Below are positions 8,944 to 16,170 of a stretch of DNA of 64,000 nt, piece after piece. Numbering within the stretch: the first letter of the stretch is position 1; the number at the start of each line of letters is the position of its first letter. Source of the DNA: Rhizobiales bacterium 63-22. GTDB lineage: Bacteria; Pseudomonadota; Alphaproteobacteria; Rhizobiales; Rhizobiaceae. The stretch lies in NCBI GenBank assembly GCA_001898995.1, contig MKVZ01000016.1, positions 57,134 through 121,133 of the forward strand. Direction: 5' to 3'. Position numbers and translations under genes: made by a program. The notes beneath the pieces are model-generated. The model saw only the letters and a list, made by a program, of their open reading frames with translations, searched no databases and was not told where the DNA came from.

Positions 8944-9621
8944 CTATACCGGCTTGTTGCGGCCCATATTGCGTTTGTCGAGCCGGGTGACGAGCCTGTC
9001 GCCGATCCATTGTATGCCGCATACCATCACGATGAGGATCGCCACGACGGCAATCATGATCTGCGTTTCGAAACGCTGGTAGCCGTAGCGGATCGCGAGG
9101 TCGCCCAGCCCGCCCGCGCCGATGGCGCCCGCCATGGCCGAGGCGCCGACCAGCGTGATGACGGTAACGGTAAACCCTGCGACGAGACCGGGCAGGGCTT
9201 CCGGCACCAGGACCTCGCGCACGATGGTCCAGCGTCCCGCGCCCATGGAACGCGCCGCCTCCACGAGACCGTTGTCCACCTCGCGCAGCGACACTTCGGC
9301 GATGCGCGCATAATAGGGGATGGCGGCGATGGAAAGCGGCACGATGGAAGCCCATGTGCCGATGGAGGTGCCGACGATAAAGCGCGTGACCGGGATCAGC
9401 GCCACCAGAAGAATGATGAACGGCACCGAGCGGAAGCCGTTGATGATCGCGCCGAGCACGGCGTTGACGGGGCGGTTCTGCGCCAGTCCGCCGCGTTCGG
9501 TCAGGATCATGACGAGAGCCAGCGGCAGGCCGACCGCGAGCGAAATCAGGCTGGAGAAACCGGTCATGATGATGGTCTCCCAGAAGGAGCGCCAGAGGAG
9601 ATCAAGCATCGCCTGAGACAT
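8944..9621 (-). CDS. metI: Methionine ABC transporter permease MetI
   Basis: 225-residue inner-membrane permease of the D/L-methionine importer. About five hydrophobic segments are visible. The coupling-loop region around EVSLREVDNGLVEAARSMGA contains the EAA-type motif that contacts MetN. ATG at 9621 gives MSQAMLDLL, and 9609 is a close alternative. It overlaps the metN 3' end by 20 bases, so metN and metI are co-translated. Confidence 0.93.
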   Translation of the reverse strand: MSQAMLDLLWRSFWETIIMTGFSSLISLAVGLPLALVMILTERGGLAQNRPVNAVLGAIINGFRSVPFIILLVALIPVTRFIVGTSIGTWASIVPLSIAAIPYYARIAEVSLREVDNGLVEAARSMGAGRWTIVREVLVPEALPGLVAGFTVTVITLVGASAMAGAIGAGGLGDLAIRYGYQRFETQIMIAVVAILIVMVCGIQWIGDRLVTRLDKRNMGRNKPV

Positions 9622-10684
9622 AGCCGAGCACCTCCGTCGTGTCAGAATGCGTGTCGAACCAGCCGAGTGCGGCGGCGAGTTTCGCCTCGTCGCGGGCAGG
9701 CAAGGCGAGGAAGAGCGTGCCGACCGGTTCGCCCTGTATGGTGTCCATGCCGCCATGGATCAGGCGGAGGGCAAGGCCGCTGGCGGTGCTGGCCTCGCTG
9801 AAGAACGGGCCGCGCGCGGCGTCGCCGGACAGTGTCACGCGCACGATGGCCTGTGCGGACTGCGCGTCCGGGCCTGTCTGCCTGTCCGGGCTGAGGCGCG
9901 CGCGCCATGTCTCGGGCAGTTCGGGTGTCAGAACCTTGAGAAGGCTCTGTGTGACCGGGGCCTGGGGATTGGCGAAGACTTTCCACACCGGACCTTCCTC
10001 GGCGATCGCCCCGCGATCGAGCACGATCACCCGGTCGGCGATACGGCGGATCACGTCCATTTCATGGGTGATGAGCAGGATGGTGAGGCCGAGGCGCGCG
10101 TTGATGTCCTTCAGCAGCGCCAGGATGGACTGGGTGGTTTCCGGGTCGAGCGCCGAGGTGGCTTCGTCGGAGAGCAGCAGCGTCGGCTGTGCGGCGAGCG
10201 CGCGGGCGATGCCGACACGCTGTTTCTGTCCGCCGGAAAGCTGGCTCGGATAATGTCCCGCCCTGTCGGAAAGGCCGACCAGATCGAGCAGTTCGGCCAC
10301 CCGGCGCGTGCGTTCCGGCTTGGATATGCCGGCGATCTTCAAGGGCAGGGCGATGTTTTCGGCCACCGTTTTGGCCGAAAGCAGGTTGAAATGCTGGAAC
10401 ACCATGCCGATGCGCCGCCGCACGGGCCGCAATTCGGTCTCGCCCAGACCGGTTATGTCGCGGCCTTCGATGCGGATCGACCCGGAATCGGGTTTTTCGA
10501 GGCCGTTGACGCAGCGGATCAGCGTGGATTTTCCCGCGCCGCTGCGCCCGATAATGCCCAGTATCTCGCCGCGCGCGACCGAGAGCGAGACGCCGCTGAT
10601 GGCTGCCGTGCCGCCGAACATGCGGCGCACGTCTTTCATTTCCACGACGGGAATGCCGGCGGAATTGCCGGCGGCTGAGTTCAC
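9602..10684 (-). CDS. metN: Methionine ABC transporter ATP-binding protein MetN
   Basis: 360-residue ATPase of the methionine importer. The Walker A motif GRSGAGKST is at residues 46-54, the signature LSGGQKQR near residue 150, and the Walker B region LLLSDEATSALDP follows. The C-terminal 100 or so residues after the ABC domain match the NIL/ACT-like regulatory domain, through which internal methionine inhibits transport in E. coli MetN. It lies 102 bases downstream of metQ and overlaps metI. Confidence 0.95.
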   Translation of the reverse strand: MNSAAGNSAGIPVVEMKDVRRMFGGTAAISGVSLSVARGEILGIIGRSGAGKSTLIRCVNGLEKPDSGSIRIEGRDITGLGETELRPVRRRIGMVFQHFNLLSAKTVAENIALPLKIAGISKPERTRRVAELLDLVGLSDRAGHYPSQLSGGQKQRVGIARALAAQPTLLLSDEATSALDPETTQSILALLKDINARLGLTILLITHEMDVIRRIADRVIVLDRGAIAEEGPVWKVFANPQAPVTQSLLKVLTPELPETWRARLSPDRQTGPDAQSAQAIVRVTLSGDAARGPFFSEASTASGLALRLIHGGMDTIQGEPVGTLFLALPARDEAKLAAALGWFDTHSDTTEVLGYVSGDA

Positions 10685-10786
10685 GGTCTTGATTCCTTCA
10701 TCATCATAAAAACGGGCGACAGGATGCCCGAACGAAAGCCGCGCAGGAAGAGGCTTCCGGCGCGGCCTTCATGGTTGAAATCCCGA

Positions 10787-11629
10787 TCAGTTCCAGGCGG
10801 GAATGGCGGTGCCCTTGTAGGCGCGGTCCAGTTCGGCCTTGACGGCGTCGTTCTGGAAGGATGCCACCAGTTCCTTCACCCAGTCCTGACCGAGGTCTTC
10901 GGTGCGCACCGCGATGAAGTTGTTGTAGGGATTGTTGTCCTTCGATTCCCAGCCGATTGCCTCTTCCTTCTTGAGGCCGGCCTTGGCTGCCCAGTCGTTG
11001 TTGACGACAGCGGCATCGAGATCGTCGACGGACCGGCCGACCACACCCGCATCCAGTTCCTTGATTTCCAGATGTTTCGGATTGTCGGTGATGTCGATCG
11101 GCGTGGCGAGCACCCCGGCATCCGGGTTCAGCTTGATGAGACCCTTCTGCTCCAGCACGCGCAGCGCGCGGCCTTCGTTGGACGGATCGTTGGGAACGCC
11201 GATCACCGCGCCGTCCTGCAACTCGTCGAGGCTCTTGTGCTTCCGCGAATAGATGCCGATCGGCCAGACGGCGGTGTAGCCGGCAACGGAAATCTTATAG
11301 CCGTGCTGCTTGATCTGCTCGTCCAGATAGGGCTTGTGCTGGAAGGCGTTGGCGTCGATTTCCTTGTTTTCCAGCGCCTCGTTGGGCTGGGTATAATCGT
11401 TGAAAGTGACGCGCTCTATATTGAGGCCGTGCTTCTTGCCTTCCTCGGCGACGACCTTCCACACATCTTCGTCCTCGCCGCCCATGATGCCGACCTTGAT
11501 GGTCTTGTCTTCCGCGTGGCTCGGCGCAGCTGCAAAGCCGACCGTAAGGGCCGCGGCGGTGAAGAGAAGCGCCTTCATGCCCGCGCGGCGGGTGAGAGCG
11601 AGACGGGTAAGGGCTGACGGCATTCGCAT
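10787..11629 (-). CDS. metQ: Methionine-binding periplasmic protein MetQ
   Basis: 280-residue NlpA/MetQ-family substrate-binding protein. The N-terminus has a charged region, a hydrophobic core (ALLFTAAALTVGFAAA) and a cleavage site at SHA/ED. This is a type I signal peptide; no lipobox cysteine is present, unlike the lipoprotein MetQ of E. coli. The mature start IKVGIMGGEDEDVWK and GVPNDPSNEGRALRVLE are family signatures. It is the first gene of metQ-metN-metI with a good promoter upstream. Confidence 0.93.
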   Translation of the reverse strand: MRMPSALTRLALTRRAGMKALLFTAAALTVGFAAAPSHAEDKTIKVGIMGGEDEDVWKVVAEEGKKHGLNIERVTFNDYTQPNEALENKEIDANAFQHKPYLDEQIKQHGYKISVAGYTAVWPIGIYSRKHKSLDELQDGAVIGVPNDPSNEGRALRVLEQKGLIKLNPDAGVLATPIDITDNPKHLEIKELDAGVVGRSVDDLDAAVVNNDWAAKAGLKKEEAIGWESKDNNPYNNFIAVRTEDLGQDWVKELVASFQNDAVKAELDRAYKGTAIPAWN

Positions 11630-11728
11630 TTCCTCTGTTCAAAAAAATAGCCGCGGCGCGGGAGGTGGCAGCCGGGGCCGGTGGGCGACGATCCGGACGA
11701 TCTTTCTCTCCGGCTTCCTTCGATGGCG

Positions 11729-11757
11729 ATAATTCCCGTTATTATTGCAATAAACAA
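11729..11757 (-). promoter_or_regulatory. metQNI promoter with overlapping palindrome
   Basis: On the minus strand a -35 TTGTTT (11757-11752) and -10 AATTAT (11734-11729) are 17 bases apart. A perfect 12-bp palindrome, TTATTGCAATAA (11742-11753), overlaps the -35 box and spacer, where a repressor would block polymerase. I found no SAM riboswitch pattern in the leader. The 426-base gap 11630-12055 otherwise holds only the hairpin at 11980-12029. Confidence 0.55.
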
Positions 11758-11979
11758 GAAATATCATTCCTGAAAGTGCGATTCCGCTAGTCGCCGATTG
11801 CGCGGGTGGCGAGTAGTTGGGTTGCGCTTTGCCGATTTGAAGGTTCCGTGTTGGGGATGCCATGCCCGTGAACCGAATTTCGGATTCGACACATTGCCGG
11901 CTGGCATGGTCTATAGGTTCCGCGTTCTGGATCGTCGTGCGCCTTTCAGGCGCATTGTGACGATCTATCTTTATTGTTT

Positions 11980-12029
11980 GAGCATCGGATAAACCCGAAA
12001 ACCGGTTTCCGCTTTTCGGTCCGATGCTC
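11980..12029. repeat. Extragenic palindromic element
   Basis: Outer arms GAGCATCGGA (11980-11989) and TCCGATGCTC (12020-12029) enclose inner arms CCGAAAA (11995-12001) and TTTTCGG (12013-12019). Hairpins of this style recur widely in Brucella/Ochrobactrum genomes. Confidence 0.7.
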
Positions 12030-12055
12030 TATCGGCAGGCTGAAGGAATGGAATC

Positions 12056-12577
12056 ATGGCTATGACGCGGCAGGAGCTTCTCGATTATCTGCATGGGCTG
12101 GGCATCGCGGTGACGACTGTCGAGCACCCGCCGCTATTCACTGTCGCGGATTCGCAAAGCCTGCGCGGCGAAATACCGGGCGGGCACACCAAGAACCTGT
12201 TCCTCAAGGACAAGAAGGACAATTTCTTTCTCGTCACCGTCGAGGAGGATGCCACCGTCGATCTGAAGTCGATCCACCACATCATCGGTGCCGCGAGCCG
12301 CGTTTCCTTCGGCAAGCCGGAGAAACTGATGGAATATCTGGGCGTCATCCCCGGCGCGGTGACGGTTTTCGGCGCGGTCAACGACAAAGAGCACAAGGTG
12401 CAGGTCGTTCTCGACGCAGCCCTCATGAGGTATGAGACTATCAACGGCCATCCGCTGACCAACGACGCCACGACAGCGATCGCGCGCGACGACCTGATCG
12501 CCTTCCTGAAGGCCACCGGCCATGAACCGCGCATTCTCGCCGTTTCGGAAGATGCGAAAATCGGCGCATCGGTGTAG
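12056..12577 (+). CDS. YbaK/ProX-type aminoacyl-tRNA deacylase
   Basis: 173 residues of the YbaK/prolyl-tRNA-synthetase-associated domain family. These free-standing editing enzymes hydrolyse misacylated tRNAs, Ala-tRNA(Pro) for ProXp-ala and Cys-tRNA(Pro) for YbaK. The conserved lysine is in GGHTKNLFLKDKKDNFFLV. The segment SLRGEIPGGHTKNL and the late GPVTVFG-like SPxVTxFG motif (here GAVTVFGAVND) fit the PrdX/ProXp-ala subgroup better than classical YbaK. A stand-alone gene between metQ (divergent) and the thioredoxin gene. ATG at 12056 or 12062. Confidence 0.85.
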   Translation: MAMTRQELLDYLHGLGIAVTTVEHPPLFTVADSQSLRGEIPGGHTKNLFLKDKKDNFFLVTVEEDATVDLKSIHHIIGAASRVSFGKPEKLMEYLGVIPGAVTVFGAVNDKEHKVQVVLDAALMRYETINGHPLTNDATTAIARDDLIAFLKATGHEPRILAVSEDAKIGASV

Positions 12578-12687
12578 ATTGTTATCTTGAAATCGGCCCC
12601 GGTCGATACGAACTGAAGACTAGACCGGCCCTGGATGCCGACGCTGCGCGGATCGGTGTGTGAGCCGGAAGATTCGAGGAATTTTTT

Positions 12688-13662
12688 ATGACCAGCCAGA
12701 ACAACCCATATGCCGGCGCGGGCGGCCAGATGACGGCAAATGTTTCCTTCGGTTCGGCGGGCTCTGCCGCTCCGGCTGCCAATACGGCGGACAGCCTCAT
12801 CAAGGAAACGACCACCGCCGGCTTTCAGGCCGATGTCATCGCCGAGTCGCGCAAGCAGCCGGTTCTGGTCGATTTCTGGGCGCCATGGTGCGGGCCTTGT
12901 AAGCAATTGACGCCGATCATCGAAAAGGCGGTGCGCGATGCGAAGGGTGCCGTCAAGCTGGTCAAGATGAATATCGACGATCATCCGGCCATCGCCGGCC
13001 AGCTCGGCATCCAGTCGATTCCCGCCGTCATCGCTTTCGTCAACGGGCAGCCCGTTGACGGTTTCATGGGTGCGCAGCCGGAATCGAAGGTAAAGGAATT
13101 CATCGCCCGCCTTGGCGGTCCGGGCGATCAGGAGGCGGCGCTGAAAGAGGCATTGACCGCTGCGGGCGAACTGGTGACGGCAGGCGATTTCGTGCAGGCC
13201 GGTGAAATCTACAACTCCATTCTGCAAGTCGCGCCGGATAATGCGGATGCGGCGGCGGGTCTCGCCACCTGCCTGCTGGAATCGGGCGACGCGGAAAAGG
13301 CGCGCCAGATACTCGACGCGCTGCCCGCCGACAAGAAGAACGCGGCATCCGTCCGCGCTCTGGAGGCGCGGCTGGCGCTGGCCGATCAGGTGAAGCTGAT
13401 CGGCGACCCGGTCGAACTGGAAAAGCGGCTGCGCGCCGATCCGAAGGATTATCAGGCCCGCTTCGATCTCGCGCAGGTGCGCAATGCGCAAGGCAGGCGC
13501 GAGGAAGCGGCGGACGAATTGCTGGCGATCATGAAGGCCGACCGGACGTGGAACGACGACGGCGCGCGCAAGCAGTTGCTGCAATTCTTCGAGGCGTGGG
13601 GGGCGATGGACCCGGCGACGCTCGGCGCCCGCCGCAAGCTGTCGTCGATGCTATTTTCCTGA
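12688..13662 (+). CDS. Thioredoxin-TPR fusion (YbbN/CnoX-type chaperedoxin)
   Basis: 324 residues. An N-terminal thioredoxin domain (about 45-150) contains WAPWCGPC with both cysteines (68 and 71). It is followed by tetratricopeptide-like helices to the C-terminus, as in YbbN/CnoX. In E. coli, CnoX is a chaperone with a degenerate SxxC site. The complete CGPC here instead suggests real disulfide-reducing activity, as reported for the Caulobacter CnoX. The first ~35 residues are low-complexity and Ala/Ser/Gly-rich. It is followed 52 bases later by the LON-domain gene, so the two may be co-transcribed in a proteostasis unit. Confidence 0.9.
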   Translation: MTSQNNPYAGAGGQMTANVSFGSAGSAAPAANTADSLIKETTTAGFQADVIAESRKQPVLVDFWAPWCGPCKQLTPIIEKAVRDAKGAVKLVKMNIDDHPAIAGQLGIQSIPAVIAFVNGQPVDGFMGAQPESKVKEFIARLGGPGDQEAALKEALTAAGELVTAGDFVQAGEIYNSILQVAPDNADAAAGLATCLLESGDAEKARQILDALPADKKNAASVRALEARLALADQVKLIGDPVELEKRLRADPKDYQARFDLAQVRNAQGRREEAADELLAIMKADRTWNDDGARKQLLQFFEAWGAMDPATLGARRKLSSMLFS

Positions 13663-13714
13663 CTGGCGTCTGTAACGGCGCCGATAAGGAAGCGATGAGA
13701 ACAGGGAGGTTGCC

Positions 13715-14410
13715 ATGCAAGTGGGCAATGCCCGTTACAGGACGGGCGCCGATATACCGGAAACCGTGCCGGTCTTCCCGCTGAAGGGAGCGTTGCTTTT
13801 GCCCGGCGGCCAGATTCCACTCAACATATTCGAGCCGCGCTATCTGAAGATGATGGACGACGCGCTGGCGGGCAAACGCATCGTGGGCATGATCCAGCCG
13901 CGCATCGAGGATCTGGACGCGGAGACGGCCGACGAACTGGATGAGAATTACCGGCCACAACTGAGCGGCATCGGCTGCCTTGGCCGTATCACCAGCTATT
14001 CCGAAACGGGAGACGGACGGCTGCTCATTACCTTGCAGGGTATCTGCCGTTTCCGGGTTCTGGAGGAAGTGCATTGCCGGCATCCTTACCGTCAGTGCCG
14101 CATCGCGCCCTTCCTTGCCGATCTGGAGGAGGCGAGCGATGCCGCCGGGATAGACCGCGAGGCGCTGCTGCGGGCCTTCCGCGATTATCTCGAAGCGCAT
14201 AATCTGGAGGCGGACTGGGACAGCATCGCGCGCGCCGGCAACGAGACGCTGGTGAACGCGCTTTCGATCATGTCGCCTTTCGGTCCGGCGGAAAAGCAGG
14301 CGCTGCTGGAGGCGCCCGATTTGAAAACCCGCGCCGCGACGCTGATCGCCATCACCGAAATGGTGCTGGCGAAGGCGAAGGACGACGATTACGGCTCGCG
14401 CCTGCAATAA
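13715..14410 (+). CDS. LON peptidase N-terminal (substrate-binding) domain protein
   Basis: 231 residues matching only the N-terminal LON domain. [25 protein letters not shown] is split across the first 50 residues and gives the family away. There is no AAA ATPase or protease Ser-Lys dyad. Such stand-alone LON-domain proteins are common in alphaproteobacteria and have no firm function; a role in substrate recognition or proteostasis is a guess. AGGGAGG lies just upstream of the ATG. It is between the thioredoxin-TPR gene and the Trm112-like gene. Confidence 0.88.
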   Translation: MQVGNARYRTGADIPETVPVFPLKGALLLPGGQIPLNIFEPRYLKMMDDALAGKRIVGMIQPRIEDLDAETADELDENYRPQLSGIGCLGRITSYSETGDGRLLITLQGICRFRVLEEVHCRHPYRQCRIAPFLADLEEASDAAGIDREALLRAFRDYLEAHNLEADWDSIARAGNETLVNALSIMSPFGPAEKQALLEAPDLKTRAATLIAITEMVLAKAKDDDYGSRLQ

Positions 14411-14445
14411 AGCAAAAGTTCAGAGTGGCGGAGCACCGGGAAACG

Positions 14446-14643
14446 ATGGCGATGGAAAACGATACGAATAACGGCCAGATCGACGTGCGGCTTCTGGAAC
14501 TGCTGGTCTGCCCGCTGACCAAGGGACCCTTGGAGTATGATGCCGACCGTTGCGAACTCATTTCGCGCAAGGCCCGGCTCGCCTATCCGGTGCGCGGCGG
14601 CATTCCGATCATGCTGCCTTCGGAGGCGCGTCCTATCGAGTAG
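14446..14643 (+). CDS. Trm112-like (UPF0434) small protein
   Basis: 65 residues (from ATG 14446) of the Trm112/UPF0434 family. The core [20 protein letters not shown] and [15 protein letters not shown] are the hallmarks. Only one cysteine remains of the usual zinc-knuckle set. In eukaryotes and archaea Trm112 partners methyltransferases; the bacterial role is unclear. An in-frame GTG at 14425 and ATG at 14452 are alternative starts. The same gene precedes leuB in Brucella. Confidence 0.88.
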   Translation: MAMENDTNNGQIDVRLLELLVCPLTKGPLEYDADRCELISRKARLAYPVRGGIPIMLPSEARPIE

Positions 14644-14763
14644 GCGTCATATAATTTCCGCACGTGCTCTCATATTTTTCATAAATTTCAGCCGCGCTGC
14701 TTGTTGCCTGCCGGGCGAGGCGGTTCTATAACCCCTCGCGACACTTTGCGTAGTTCTATTAGG

Positions 14764-14807
14764 CTAGAGCGTCCTTTGTGCATCCGAAAGGACGCACGGC
14801 GCTCTAG
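14764..14807. repeat. Extragenic palindrome upstream of leuB
   Basis: The outer pair CTAGAGC/GCTCTAG encloses a CGTCCTTT/AAAGGACG stem (about 14770-14794). It fills the middle of the 189-base gap before leuB. It has the look of the dispersed Rhizobiales extragenic palindromes rather than a leucine leader peptide; I see no Leu-codon run. Confidence 0.65.
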
Positions 14808-14832
14808 TGCGTGAAAACAGAGGCTTGGCATC

Positions 14833-15942
14833 ATGGCATCCAGAAAACTTTTCCTCCTGCCCGGCGACGGCATCGGCCCCGAAGCCATGGCCGAAGTCCG
14901 CAAGATCATCGCTTTCCTCAATGCCGAACACAATCTCGGCTTCGAGACCGATGAAGGTCTGGTCGGCGGCTCGGCCTATGACGCACACGGTCAGGCGATT
15001 TCCGACGCGGACATGGAAAAGGCGCTCGCCGCCGATGCCGTGCTGTTCGGCGCGGTGGGCGGGCCGAAGTGGGATGACGTGCCTTACGAGGTACGCCCCG
15101 AGGCGGGCCTTCTGCGCCTGCGCAAGGACATGCAGCTTTACGCCAATCTGCGTCCGGCGATCTGCTATCCGGCGCTGGCGCAATCGTCCTCGCTGAAGCC
15201 GGAAGTGGTCGAAGGGCTCGACATCCTGATCATGCGCGAACTGACCGGCGGTGTCTATTTCGGCGAGCCGAAGGAGATCATCGACCTTGGCAACGGCCAG
15301 AAGCGCGGCATCGACACGCAGGTTTACGACACCTACGAGATCGAGCGCATCGCCGATATCGCCTTCGAGCTGGCGCGCACGCGCCGCAACAAGGTGACGT
15401 CGATGGAAAAGCGCAACGTCATGAAGTCGGGCGTGCTGTGGAATCAGGTCGTGACCGCGCGCCACAAGGAAAAATACGCCGATGTGCAGCTTGAGCACAT
15501 GCTGGCCGACGCCGGCGGCATGCAGCTCGTGCGCTGGCCCAAGCAGTTCGACGTCATCCTTACCGACAACCTGTTCGGCGACATGCTGTCCGACGTGGCG
15601 GCGATGCTGACCGGCTCGCTCGGCATGCTGCCTTCGGCCTCGCTCGGCGCGGTCGATGCCCAGACCGGCAAGCGCAAGGCGCTTTACGAACCGGTGCATG
15701 GTTCGGCCCCGGATATCGCCGGCAAGGGCATTGCCAATCCGATCGCCATGATCGCTTCGCTCGCCATGTGCCTGCGCTATTCGTTCAACCTGATCGCGGA
15801 AGCGGATCGTCTGGAAGCCGCTATCGCCGGCGTGCTGGACGACGGGCTGCGCACCGGCGACATCTGGTCGGAAGGCACGAAGAAGGTCGGCACGACCGAG
15901 ATGGGCAACGCCATTCTGGAAAAGTTCAAGGCGCTCGCCTGA
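14833..15942 (+). CDS. leuB: 3-isopropylmalate dehydrogenase
   Basis: 369 residues. It oxidatively decarboxylates 3-isopropylmalate with NAD+ in leucine biosynthesis. Signatures are [14 protein letters not shown] at the N-terminus, [13 protein letters not shown], and the metal and substrate region [17 protein letters not shown]. The adenine-binding motif [18 protein letters not shown] is near residue 280. A strong terminator follows, so it is a single-gene unit. leuD is 4 kb downstream in the opposite direction, with asd between them. Confidence 0.97.
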   Translation: MASRKLFLLPGDGIGPEAMAEVRKIIAFLNAEHNLGFETDEGLVGGSAYDAHGQAISDADMEKALAADAVLFGAVGGPKWDDVPYEVRPEAGLLRLRKDMQLYANLRPAICYPALAQSSSLKPEVVEGLDILIMRELTGGVYFGEPKEIIDLGNGQKRGIDTQVYDTYEIERIADIAFELARTRRNKVTSMEKRNVMKSGVLWNQVVTARHKEKYADVQLEHMLADAGGMQLVRWPKQFDVILTDNLFGDMLSDVAAMLTGSLGMLPSASLGAVDAQTGKRKALYEPVHGSAPDIAGKGIANPIAMIASLAMCLRYSFNLIAEADRLEAAIAGVLDDGLRTGDIWSEGTKKVGTTEMGNAILEKFKALA

Positions 15943-15965
15943 ACCAGCCGCATTGCGAAAACCGC

Positions 15966-16006
15966 AAAGGCCCGCCGGAATGATGATCCGGCGGGCCTTT
16001 GCTTTT
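15966..16006 (+). terminator. Intrinsic terminator of leuB
   Basis: A 14-bp perfect stem (15966-15979 with 15987-16000) with a seven-base loop is followed by GCTTTT. Confidence 0.9.
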
Positions 16007-16021
16007 CGGTATTCCGGCGAT

Positions 16022-16170
16022 TAAAGCGCGTCGCGATTTTTCAAATTCACTTCACGCACTTTAGCTCTTTGTTTTGTACGCATGTCGTTATCGCATCGGA
16101 GCAGGATCGGAAATCAGTCCAGTGGACTGATTTCCCCGCGCAGACGCTGCGCACTTTTGCGCAACATGCT
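16022..16170. repeat. Composite extragenic palindrome with a nested 27-bp palindrome
   Basis: It shares TCTTTGTTTT, GCATGTCGTTATCGCA and GCTGCGCACTTTTGCGC with the element at 45791-45850. Here the two halves are separated by extra sequence. That extra sequence contains a perfect palindrome, GGAAATCAGTCCA and its complement around one base (16109-16135). The right end abuts the stop codon of the MHS transporter gene on the minus strand. Confidence 0.75.

Noticed and set aside
11630..11760. Possible SAM-II riboswitch upstream of metQ
   Set aside because: I compared the leader with the remembered SAM-II core and saw neither the pseudoknot segments nor the conserved loop, only a promoter and a palindrome.
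14644..14832. Leucine attenuator before leuB
   Set aside because: No leader peptide with Leu codons and no alternative terminator; the palindrome there looks like a dispersed extragenic element.
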